A DNA stretch of 64,000 bases, taken from the NCBI RefSeq assembly GCF_011761185.1, contig NZ_JAAOYM010000002.1, positions 124,001-188,000 on the forward strand, given 5' to 3'. Source of the stretch: Saccharomonospora amisosensis (GTDB lineage: Bacteria > Actinomycetota > Actinomycetes > Mycobacteriales > Pseudonocardiaceae). Each line of letters opens with the position of its first letter. Position 1 is the stretch's first letter. Positions 31,401 through 43,400 of this stretch are shown here, piece by piece. The position numbers and the translations under genes are program-made. The notes below the pieces were generated by a model, which worked only from the letters and a program-made list of their open reading frames with translations, did not search any database and was not told the origin of the DNA.

Positions 31401-34400
31401 GCTCAGCGATCCGCTACCGAGCACCGCTCATGAATGGGCGGGGCCGCGCCCGCGGCAGCAGCACCGCGCGGCTTGGCACGCGTGGCACGCGGTGGACTCG
31501 CTCGAAGTGATGTGGCGCAGGGTCGAGCAGGCGTCCGCCACGGACGAAAGGTGGACCGACGCCGGACAGCTCGCGCGGCGAATGCGCGAAGCGGTGGTGA
31601 GTACCGGCAGACAGGTGGGGGAATACGCACAGGCCGCGGCCGCTTTGGGATCAGCGGCCGATGTGGTCGATGCCGCGGCGAAGCTCACCGAGTTGAGTGC
31701 CGCTTTTCGACGATACAACTCGCAACTGCGCGGTGAACTCGACGGCAATGATCGGCTCGAGGGCATGTTGGCGGAGCTGCGGCCGGATCAGCCACTCGCC
31801 TGGCCCGAAGGTTCACCGGAAGCCACACGCGAGCTGGCGGATGGGTTCACCTGGAAGCCGGATTGGTCTAACGAACGCGCATTACGCAGTCCGTCGGCGC
31901 CGGTCTTGTTTGATCCGCTGGGCCCCAACTACGCAGCCTTGTTCGAGATCGGGGTGTGGTGGGACCGCGGCCGGGCGTTCTTCGACGATCAGTCGCAGTT
32001 GTTGCTGGCGGCGGCATATCGAGCACTCCACGAGACAACCGGTCTTGCCGGGGAGGAGTTGACCGGGGAGACAGCGGGATATGTCGACTTCCTGCGAGCG
32101 AACGTCCTGGAGCAACCTCCGAGGACGCTGCTCGACGCTGTCGGGCTGAACCTGTTCATCGGCCTCGACCTGGCCAGGGAAGAGGCAGAAGCAGCGCGGG
32201 CCGGTGGGCAACTGGTCGAGCCAGCGGACTTCCGGGAGAATCTGGCTTTCCTGCGCGGGTTCTACGGTGACGCTCTTGTTGTCGGGTCCAACCCCGGCCC
32301 CTTGACCTACCTGCACGTGCGTGTGCTCGCTGGGCTGCCCGAATGGGTGCATCGGCGAAACGCACCACGGCTGAATGGCGTCGGTGGGCGCATCCACATC
32401 GGAAATGGGTCCGTCCAGTATATTGGCTCGGGCAGGCGAGCGAGCTTCGCCTCGCTGCACAAGGGATACGAGCAAACCTGGACTCCGGAGGCGACGGGCG
32501 TCGCGGATTCTGCCCGTAGGGAAATCGCCATCGGGTTTACCGGGCGTGCCCCATTTTCTTCGGAAGGTGATTTCGCGGCACTCAGCTACTCCTGGGATGT
32601 GAGTGACGCACATTACCAGCGCGGCTATCTGCAAAATCCGCGGACATCCATACTGCTCAGCAATACAGCCTACGATTTCCTGACTCCCGCGCACGAACTC
32701 GCGCACGGATTGAGCTGGCTGAGGGTGCCTACGACAGAGCTGGCGAAATTGAGCGATACCCCGGCCTGGGTTCGGTTGCACGAGAAGATCGGAGGCTTGC
32801 CCTATCACAATCTCAGGCCGTATGTGCTGAACAGCCGGGAGGAACTGCTCGCCGACCTCGCAGCGATGTACGCGATCGAGCACGGCAGCGGTGCCGAAGC
32901 GGAGCGTCCAACCGGTGTCAATCTTGCTTCGGCCTTGGGGGTGGACAAGCCGGTCGACCCGCCTCAGGTGGTGGTCGACAGGGAGAAGTCGCTGATCGTG
33001 ACGGCCGCCGGCGGATCCGCGCGGGGTTCTCGCGTGCACATCGGCCGGGATGGTTCCGTTTCGATAACCGAACCGGACGGCACTCAGCGATACTCGCAAA
33101 CTAGCCCGCAATCCTTCACCCTGGCCGATTTCGGTGAGGGGCTGCGTACCGGCGAGGGCGCCACCGGTACGCGGATCACGGTAGACGCGGAGACGATGAG
33201 CGTTCGGCTGGCCGACGGCTTGACCGAGGTTGTGGTCGATCGCGCGACGGGCCAGGTCACAGTACGAGCGGACGGCGACGACCGCGCGAAGATCACTCCC
33301 GAAGGTGCCCTGGCGCCGATCCTTGGCCGGCCCGGTGGTTATCCGGTCGCGGAGCCACGAGTCGAGTTCGACAATTCAACCGGTACCGCACGGTTGCGTG
33401 ACACCGGGTTTGCCGTAGAAGTGGGTCCGGACGGCGCGACGACTATTACGTTCGTTCCCAACCGCACGCAGAACGCGGACTCGGCATTCGAGCTGCTGGC
33501 AGAAGTCAACGCGTTCTTCGAGCAGTACCTGGTTCACCCGATGGCTAAGGGCACGTCCGTTGACTTCTGGCTCAAGTCGCTGTCGGCGGTGCGACGCGGT
33601 CTGCTTCTTCTTCCTTACAGGGCGAGAAACGAGCTTGCAGAGAGCTCGCAAGACTGGCTGAAGCGTCTTCGCGAGGATCGACCCCTTGCCGAGCTTGTTG
33701 AGGTGGCACACGACCTCATCCAGCGCATCGATGCAAACATGGATAGCTGGCGGCAGAGGATCTCGGAGCTGCCACCGCAGAGTCGATTCGCCGAGGAGGT
33801 CGAGTTCCTCCAAGCGGCGGATCAGCGGCGTAGGTGGATATACCTGGGCGAGCCGGGTGGTCCGCTCACCGAGCATTTCCTGGCCGAGGTACAGCATGAT
33901 CAGCGAGCCGGCCAGGCGCTACTGGAGGCGGCACTGTCGTACCGGGGCCTTCCCAGCTCGGTCGGGGCTGCGCTGGCGGAGACCTTCGTCGAGGCGGATG
34001 GGGTCGCCGTCGGCCAAATCGTCGACCTCATCGCGCGGGCTCACGGAGAGCCCGGTTCGGAGTACGCGGCTCTGCCGCAGCGAGTAACCGCACGGCTGGG
34101 GCTGCTCGCGACGTACGTGCGAGGGCAGGCCGGGATGCCCGACGCGGACCGTCAGATCCGACTGGATTACCTCGAACAGGCGGGCGTGGCAGCGGGGCAC
34201 CTGGAACAAGCGGTTGAGCGGCACGACCTCGCCACGGTCGTAGGTGAGCTCGGCCGGTTGCGGCACAACCTCTCCGCGCTGCGTGGCCTTGGCCTCGACG
34301 TGCTACCCGTGAGCCACCAGCAGCACCCGGCGGATACTCCACCATCGCGCAGCCGACCCGGCACGTCCGAGACGACTTCCTCGGCAACCCCGGACGGCCC

Positions 34401-37400
34401 ACCAGCTGTTGGCGGCGAGCGACTGGCTGCCTTCGAGGAAGCTGTACGCAACAGGCTTGCCGCCCACCCGGTGTCCGTTGAGGCCAGACCGGTCGGGTTC
34501 GGGCGAGTGCGGGTCGACATCAGCTACGGAACCGGGTCGCAGGCCGATCAGTTCTCGGTGCTTGTCCGTGCCGACGGCCAGCCATGGCAGTACTTCGATG
34601 ACCTTCGTGCGCGCCGCTCGGTCACCAGCGAGGAGGCATTCCAGCCATACGAAGGCGGCTACGAGCTGTCGGTGCCCGCTCCGTCGCACGGCTTCATGAC
34701 CAACCCGATGCTGGCGCCAATCATCGCCGACCAGGTCCACGCGATCACCCTCGCGCGCTTGCGCTCCGGCCTGACAACCTCGCACGGGCGCGAGATCCCG
34801 GACCTGCGCATCGACGCGGACCCGGTGATGCGGAGTCACCTTGAGCGCGCGGTTTCGCAACGGCTGGGCGCTTCGATACGGCAGGTCCGAACAGCGGTGG
34901 GACCGGACGGCCTCGAACTGCGGATCGTCGATTCCTCCGGCCGGCCGTTCCGGCTACTGATAAGTCGGCAGGATGAGCTCGGCGGTCCCAGTCTCGCACT
35001 ACTCAACTCGCGCGATCCCGATCTGCACCGGCTGCGACTGCCATCCCTCGCGTGGACCCCGGAGTCCGGCGTGGTCGAGTTGGTCGCCGAGCAGGCCGCC
35101 AGAACGGTTCTGTACCGGCACATCGTGCTGAACACGGGATCGATGCCCCCTGTCGCCGTCGCGAGTGGGAATGCGGCAGCAACGGCCAGTGCGCAGCCGG
35201 GGCACGGCCCCAGCGGTGGCGAGTCGGTGTCCACGTCATCAGGTCTCACCGGCCAACCCTCTCCTGCCGTCGAAATGGATTCCCTGCTCGCCTCGGCGAG
35301 GCATGCTCTCACCGGCCCCTCGGGTACGCGTCCGGACTTCGAGCAGGCCAATCTCGCCGCATTCGCTGCCGCGCTTCCGGAAGTCTCCGGTGACTTGGCT
35401 CAATTCGTCGCCAAGCGCACGGGCATTCCAGCCACAGGTCTCTCGTTGCGGCCACTCGACACCGACGGTACTTACATGCTGTCCAGGCACGACGCCGAAG
35501 ACCTGGCCGTGGTGAGCGTTCTGCCGACTGCCGAGAACCTCGCCCAGCGCATGTGGGCTTTCGAGTGGCTGGCACGCCAGGACTTCGAGGAGTTCTTCGA
35601 CGTGCCACGCCCGTATGCTGCGGCAGTCCTGAACGGGGAGGGCGAGCCCCGGTATGTCCTGGTCGAGTCCGTTGTACAGGGTCAGACCACCAGAGAACTT
35701 GCCAATGAGGTTCTCCAGGCAACCACCGAGGCGGATCGTGAACAGCGCACGGCAGACCTGCGACTGTCGCTGGCACAGGCGGCGAGGGCCTTCGCGGCAT
35801 TCCACGTGCGCACACGTGCCACGCAGGGTCCGGAACCGGGCGCACCGCGTTTGCTGCAAATAGCGGCGGAACTGACACGTGAAGTTCGGCAGAGCGCTGT
35901 TGCTCGCGGCCAGGACGGGCTGGTTCCCGCGATATCGGTGCTGGCACTCGAACGGCTGGCGGCCGAGGCGCAACGGGCTCCCAGCGGATGGATTGCCGCG
36001 TTGCATGGCGATGCGCACGGGGAGAAAATCCGCTTCCGCAAGCGGGGGGAACCGGCGGGCAGGTTGGGTCTGTTCGACTGGGAAAGCCTGTACCTTTCGC
36101 TGGATGCCGACCACCGGCCGATCGGAACGGCGTCAACCGCCGTCGAGGTCAACAACTTCGCTTTCAAGCTCGCGACGGACCTTGCCGACCTCGGCGGGCT
36201 CGCACCAGAACTCGTCCAACTCTTCCGGGATTCCTACGACGCCGCCGTATTCGAGTTGGCCGAACGCGAGGGACTGCCCAGCTACGAATTGTTCGACACA
36301 GCCCGACGATTGACGGACGCATACGACAGCGGCGCGGAGCGGGAATCCGACGTTGTCGAGCTCGCGGGAACTCTGCGTGAACTTGCGAGTCGATACGAGC
36401 TCACTATGCCGCAGGAATCCGATCCCGTGAGGCAGTGGCTTGAGCTGGCAGTGGAGACGGAAAGTCCCCTGCTCCAGGTTACGCACCCCGAGGCCGGGCG
36501 TGTTCGGCAAGCATGGAACTCGGTGCGTGCGGCGCTCGTTGAGGCCGAGTCAATCCAGGAGTTGGCCAGAGTCCTGGTTGAGGCGGACAGGGTGGCTCAG
36601 GAAACGGCCGTCGTGTTGGACAACTGGGCACGGGAAACGGCGCGGTTGCCTGCCGAGGAGCGGAGGGCCGTCGAGGCCGAGTTGGAGCGGATTCGAACGC
36701 ATTCCGACTGGGCAGCATTGTGGGCGAGCGACGGCCCACTGTCGGAGGCGCTGCTTGATCAAGTGCGGTACAGCGATGACGAGCTGACGCAGGCGTTGCT
36801 GACTGCCGCGCTGCAAAAGCGGGGCGTAGAAGCGGTGGACCCGGCTGGTGTCGAGGCGAGCGAGTCGGACGCTTCGCTTGGTGACATGGTGAGGTCCGCC
36901 GTGCTGGCTGACGGCGTATTCTTTGCAGGCCCGCAAGCTGTTTCCCCTGGTGAACCCGACGCGGGGAAGTCTCCGCCCCCGCCAGACCCAGGTTCGATAA
37001 CCCTTTCCGATGAGCGTCGCACGCACATCCTCGACGGTGACGCGACCGGTGGTGGGCACCGCCCCGGTACGGGCAAACCGGGGAAGACCGAGTTCCCGGC
37101 GAGTTGGTCCGACGACCGGATCGTCGCCGAGATTCTCGATGTCGCCCGCCGACCTGACCAGGTCGACTTCGAGGAGGCTCCCTTCGAGGGCGCGCAGCGG
37201 CGCTGGATACTCACCGGTGTCCGGGAGGGCGTCACGATCACCGTGGTGGTGGGACCGGACGGCGGGATCATCTCCGCATTCCCCGAAAGCGGCCCGGGCG
37301 TGGTGCGTAACCCGATTCCGGACCCTGCCCCCGAGCAGGTCGTGCTGACCGACAAGGTGGCCCGCCGGATCCTTAACGGAATCGGTGCGCGTAGCAGGCG

Positions 37401-40400
37401 GCCGGGCGTGGCGAAGCTGCCACAGGGGTGGTCGGTCGATGTGGCCACGATGTCGACCTTGATCACAGAGGCGGGTGAGGCGGCACTACGTCGCGGCGAT
37501 TCGCTGAGCCGGGTAGAGGGTGATGCGCAGCTGTGGCTGCTGCACACGGTTCACGATGGAGTCGAGCTCACGATCAAACTCCGCTCCAGCGGTAGGGTTG
37601 TGACGGTTTGGGTGGGGTCCCCTTCGGACGAAGCCGGTCAACCCGCACGGGAGGAAGGCAGCAATGGCCCTCGACGAGGTAGGGATCGCGCGCCGGATGG
37701 CGACGCTGCCGGAGCGGCTCGCCGACCGGCTGGGCGCGGCGAACCTGGCGGAGGCGACCCGGTATCGGAACGCGGGCGAGTGGCTGCTGGCCGTGGAGAG
37801 TCTGCTGCGGGGACTTCGGAGCCAGCCGCACCCGGTGACGACGCGGGAACGGGCGCAGCTGGCCGAGCTGCTGGAGACCTTCGCGGCGAGCGGAGCGGGC
37901 GAGCGGGTGATGGGTCTGCGGCAGCTGCTGTCGAACCTGCCGGAGGTGTCGAGCCTGACGGAGGCCGAGCTGGACGAGACGGCCGAGAGCCTGCCGGAGC
38001 TGCTGCGGGGCCGGGTGCCGGACCGGGAGCTGCGACCGCTGGAGGCGGCGGCGGAGATCGGGGACTGGGAGGAACTGGTGTCGGCGACCCTGGGCCTGCT
38101 GCTGCGCGAGGAGATTCCGGTGACGCCGGGGCAGCGGCGGACACTGTGGCTGGTGCTGGACGCACTGGAACTTCCGACGGTGGAACTGCCGAAGCTGTAA
38201 GCGCCCGGGTATCCGGAGCCGAGACCACGGCTCCGGAGCCACCGGAGCAGCTGCTGGACGCGCTGGCCACCCTGGACGCCGACACGGTGTACCGGTGGCT
38301 CGCATCCGAAGCGGACATCGATGTGGCGCAGCTGTACCACCACTTCGGCCAGGACCTGGCGCTGGCGCTGGCCGTCCAGCTCACGCATGGGGCGCAACGG
38401 CTGCGCGGACTGTACGAGCAGTGGTCCGGACTTGCCTGGTCCGACCCGCCCGAGGTGGCCACGCGTGGCGAGACCGTTCGTGACCGTCTGCGGTCGGCAC
38501 TGACCGAGCCGAATGCCCCTGCCGCGCCACGCCAGGTCGAGGAGGCGGCCCACTGGTTCGGGTTCATCACCGGCGAGTTCACCAGCCTGCTCGGACGGCT
38601 CGGGCTTCCGGTTCAGCCAGGCCCTGCCGAACTGCTGCGGCTGCGGCAGATCGCAGCGGACCTGCTCCTGCGGGGAATGTGGGCGGCCGAGGAACGGCGC
38701 CGATTCGTGGAGTCGGACCCGGCATGGCTGGCCGACGCTTTCCACGTGCGCCCGCCAGAGGTCGCGCCCTCGGCGCTGATACCGGGCTCGGCAGCAGACT
38801 TCGTGCCTGGCGCGCTGGCCGAGATCGAGCGGTTGGGGGAAGCGGAGCAGATCCGCTTGACGCGAACCGCGCGGTTGCTGATCGAGCGCTACTACTACGG
38901 TCTTCCCGCTGGACAGCCGTCGCCGGAACCCATCCCGACCGACGCGGTGCAGCATGTCGCGGCGGCCGTCCACACGCATGGTCCGCGTTTCGCGGCGTGG
39001 CTTGTGGGCCAGTTGCCCGGCGCGGTGGTCACCAGCGGATTCGCCGAACGCGACGTGTTGACCGAGCTGGCGCTCGAACCAGTGCCGCACCAGCCACCCG
39101 CGCCATCCCAACCGGCCATGCCCGGGCAACCTCCGGCCCCTGCCGGGCAGCCGGACGAAAGACCATCCACGCCTGGTCAGGTCGCGGCCGAGCGGCGGCA
39201 AATGGAGGAGATCCGTGAAGTAGCAGTCCTCCTGGAAGCGCAGCGACGCGGCTGGCTCCAACTCGCCGAGGCGACGACGCTGCTCAGGGACGCGACAGCG
39301 CGCGCTGAGGAGGAACAGCTTAACGAAGCGCTGCTGCGGGCAGCCGAACTGGCCGGTCCGGTCGCGGGGTTGTTCGACGTGCTCGGTCCCCGCGTCACGG
39401 GATTGGCAGATCAATTGCGGCAGCGTGCTGACGAGCATCTACAGCCCATGAGTGAGGGCCTTGCCCCCGTACAGACCGCGCTCGCCGAGGGCTACCGCCG
39501 TCTCGCCGAGGTCACCGACGAACTCCTTGAGCACTACCAGCAGCGCAAGGACGCACTGGACGATGCCGAGGCGGCCATCGCCGGTAGCGAACAGGAAAGC
39601 GTGAAGAGGCAATCCGTCGAGGCGGCGCTGGCCCGAGCCGAAGAACTGCGGGCACCGTTCGACGCCTCCGCCGCACAGTTCCTTGACCAGGCGGAGGCGC
39701 TGGCGGAGGTCAACGCACGCTTCCTTTTCCTCGCAGGGGACGCCGAATCGGCCGATCCCGCTGCGGACGCCCCCCGGCTGTTTCGTGGCGTCCCCGATCC
39801 CGGTGGCTTGCCTGCGCTCGACAAGCTGGCCGAGCGGGACCTTGCCATCATCGAGCGGGCACTCGAGTTGGCCGACGAGCACGCCCGGTTGGCCGATGAG
39901 TTGAGAACGGCCGGATACTCCGGACGACGTTCGGGCGATTTCGCCCACCTGCGCTCTGCCCCCGGCGTACCTGCGCGGATTCGCCGGCTCGCCACCGAAT
40001 TGCACCAGGTCGACTCGAAGCTGCGTGAACTCATCCATGGCGACGGTTCCGCCGACAACCAGGGCGCTGGGCTCAGCGTGGTCCTCGAAGGAAGCGACAC
40101 CCGGTTCAAGCAGTTCGAGGATGTGTTGCTCCGTCACAAGCAATTCCGTCGTCGGCCGGGGATCTGGCCTGCGCTGCGCCTGCTCGCCGTACTGCGGGAG
40201 GCCGGCGAGCATCCTGCCGAAGGGCTCGCCTACGCATTGCAGTCGTTGCGGGCAGGTGACTACGGTGACGGGTCGTTCACCGATGTGTACGGCAAGGTCG
40301 TGCAGCGGATTCGCACCGAGCAGCTGACCGAGTTCCCGATCACGGAGTTGTCGTTCAACGTCCCCGACTACCGGCTTCCCGATCCGGTAGCGGCCAGCGA

Positions 40401-43400
40401 ACCGGAATTCCACAACATCGTCCGGGTCGGCTGGTGGTCGGGTCGGCTCTATCGACCCGGGTTCACCATCCGGCTCGTAGTGACCGACGCTGCCGACGCG
40501 CCCGCCGTGCGCAGGTCGGAGGCATTCCCCGGCGGTTGGGTAGAGGGTGGTCAACTCGTCGTCGAGGTGCGTCGGCACGCGAGCCCGGACGAGGTGGACG
40601 CCGCGCTGCGGGAGATCGTGCGCGCCGAGGTGGCCAGGTACCGGCCGCAACTGCCGGGTATCGGGGCATATGCCCGTAACGTATGGATGAGCGAGGGCGG
40701 CGGGTTCACGGGCCTCGCGGGGGGCGCCACCGGGTCCTGGCTGGGGGCTCTCGGCGTGAACGAGGTGTTCTTGGTCGGCCGAGTCGTGTACCACGCGTGG
40801 TCCAGCTTGGTTTCGCCGTTCACCTGGTACCGCGGCGCCGCGTACCAGATCGAGGCAGCCAACGAGATGCGCCGGCTGCGCGCGACGTGGCGCGGGGGAA
40901 TCGGACCGACGATCGAACTGCTCACCACGGGAGCCAACAAGGCTGTTCGGTCGCTGTCGCCAGCGGCGGAGGTCTTCCACACCGAGCTGCCGGACGCTGC
41001 GCCCTACGAGTCGCGCGCCGAACTCGATGACACCGAACTGAGCAGGTTCGGCGCCGCCGTGGAGTCACACGGACGGCGGCTCGCGGACCTGCTGAACAGC
41101 AAGTCGTTTCCGCAGTCCTATATCCAGAACCAGGAGCAGGCAAGAACGATCGAAGGAATCCGCCGCGCCGCGTGGGAGCCGGCCGGCGGCGCGCAGCAGG
41201 ATGCCGCCGGCGCGGAGGTCACCGAGTACGGCTCGCTGGTCATCGAACTCGACAGCGGCGAGACTCTGCGAGCGGCAGTGGTCCTCGGCATGACGCCGCA
41301 TTCCTACCAGCTACTCAAGGGCGGCAGAGTCGAAGGCTCCGAGCTGCGTTACTGGATCGGGCTCGCTCCGAACCTGCAACGGACTACCGATCCGGAGGTC
41401 GCGATCTGGGATGCGCTCGCCACGCAGATCGTCAACGTGATCGCCAAGGGACCCACGGTTTGGCTGCAACCAAGCTTCTCGAAGTACATGAGGGAAAACC
41501 TCACCATGTGGCCCGTGGAGGCCACCATGGCCGGTGCGTTCGGAATGCTGGCAGGCACGCCCGAAATGATCACGCCGTTGGCCACCGCGAGTCTTGGCTC
41601 TCGGGCGGGTCGGATGACGGCGCGGTACATCAACTTCAAGCACCTCGCGCTGGCCTACGCGCTCTGGACGGAGGCGATTCGAGAGCGCCAGATGTTCGCG
41701 ACGCTGCTCGATCCCGCCGCCCTGCTGGACATGGCCGACCGGTCGCTGCGGATTCTGGGCGCATCCGTGCGCAGTCAGGATGCGCTCGACGCGGAACTGA
41801 ACGGGCACCGGCCGAGCCCGGCGACGACACCCGAATTCGTTCCCCCGGATGCCACCGAACTGCGTCGAGTCGCCGCCGAACAGCTGGCCAAGCGAGCCGC
41901 CAACCGGGACGAGGTGCGGGCCGTCGAGATCGACGACACCGACGGCAAACCCGTCGTGGTCATCAGTGCGAAGCCGAAGCGCGGCAGGCCGAAGCTACCT
42001 GACGAAGTGCGGATCGCGGTCGAGGTGGATGCCGACCTGCCGGGGACGATCTCGCCCATGGTCACGCACGCCGCGGTGACGACGCACGGCCGACTCGACG
42101 TCCGCAAGTTCACGATGCTGCTGCCCAGCCAGTGGATCGACAACGAGCCGCGGCTGCCTGCCGATGAGATGCGCCAGCTCCTGGTCACCAAACTGGACGA
42201 CATTCTTGACCGTGAAGCGCACCTGCACCCCAGAGAGATGAGTCAGCTGGCGGTCCAGGCTTTCGGAACAGCGATGGGTAGCGGCGCCGTGAACTTCGGG
42301 GTCAACGTCGACAACCCCGCCGCGGCCGGACCGGAAGCGGTCGGGGTAGCCACGGCCACCGGGGACGGCGCGATGCAGGTCGTCACCACTCGCGCGACGG
42401 CCGAGCGAAAGTCACAGGCGTTGCAGAAGCAACTGAACCCGCGTGCGGCCACCGCGAGCGCCATGGACGACTGGGTTCGGCACGGCATACGGCGGCTGCA
42501 CCAGACGGATCGGACCCTGCTCGAGCTGATAGACCAGCATGTCGGCGACCCCGCGCAGGCCGAGCGGCTCCGGAGCCTGCTTGCCGACCCAGCTGCCGAA
42601 CCGGAACGCATGATCGATGCGTTCGAGCGGCGGCTCGCTGACGGCACACTGGTGGACGACATTCCGCATCTGTCCAAAGTAGAAAAGCTCGGGCCCGGCG
42701 AGTACGTCCTCTACATCGACAAGGTGCCCACCGCTGGTCCGTGGGAGATCGGTGCGAAGGTGCAGGGCGCACACCAACAGCAGCTGATTCTGCGGTTGCT
42801 GCCCGGCATACCGGGAGAGTCGACTCGGCTGTGGCCCAACTCGGTCGATTCGGCGGCGATCGGCATCGGTGACGACGTGGAATCCCTGCTGCGACAGGTG
42901 AGTGTCCTGGTTGCCGTGTACTACAACGGCTCGACGGGGGTGCCGGGGCGGTCGCAGTTGCTCATCATGGATGTGGGGGCGGGCAATATCGGTGGGCTTG
43001 CCAGCCGGAGTGCCACGGAGATCGTCAGGGGTGCCGGTGCCACCGGTTTCGGGGTGCAGGCCGCGGGCGCGGGCGTTTCGATGGCTGTCAACGCGACCTC
43101 GCGAACCTGGTTCGGGCGCGGCAACTTCCTTGCCGGCGAACGGGTCCGCCTGCGCCTGTCCTACGACTCCGCTCCGCTGTCGCCCGATCGTGACCAGTAC
43201 GCGCAGTTCCTCGCGACCCAGCTGGACGGATACATTCGGAAGCAGGCGCTGGTCTACCTGGAGATCGCCCAGGTCGCCGGGTGGCATCAGCCCGAGACGA
43301 TTCGGATACTGCGTGAGCGGTTCACCGATGAGCAACCTCGGCCGCTGGCCGAGGTGCTCGCCGACTTCGGGTTGGACCTGCATCGGTTGCCGGACCACTG

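Noticed and set aside
37486-39438. 650-codon minus-strand frame across the nested gene
   Set aside because: Shows no recognisable motif or ribosome-binding site; the plus-strand nested frame explains the composition better.
39439-40980. 513-codon minus-strand frame
   Set aside because: Antisense shadow of the duplicated block; composition is Arg/Gly/Pro-rich and no start signal is seen.
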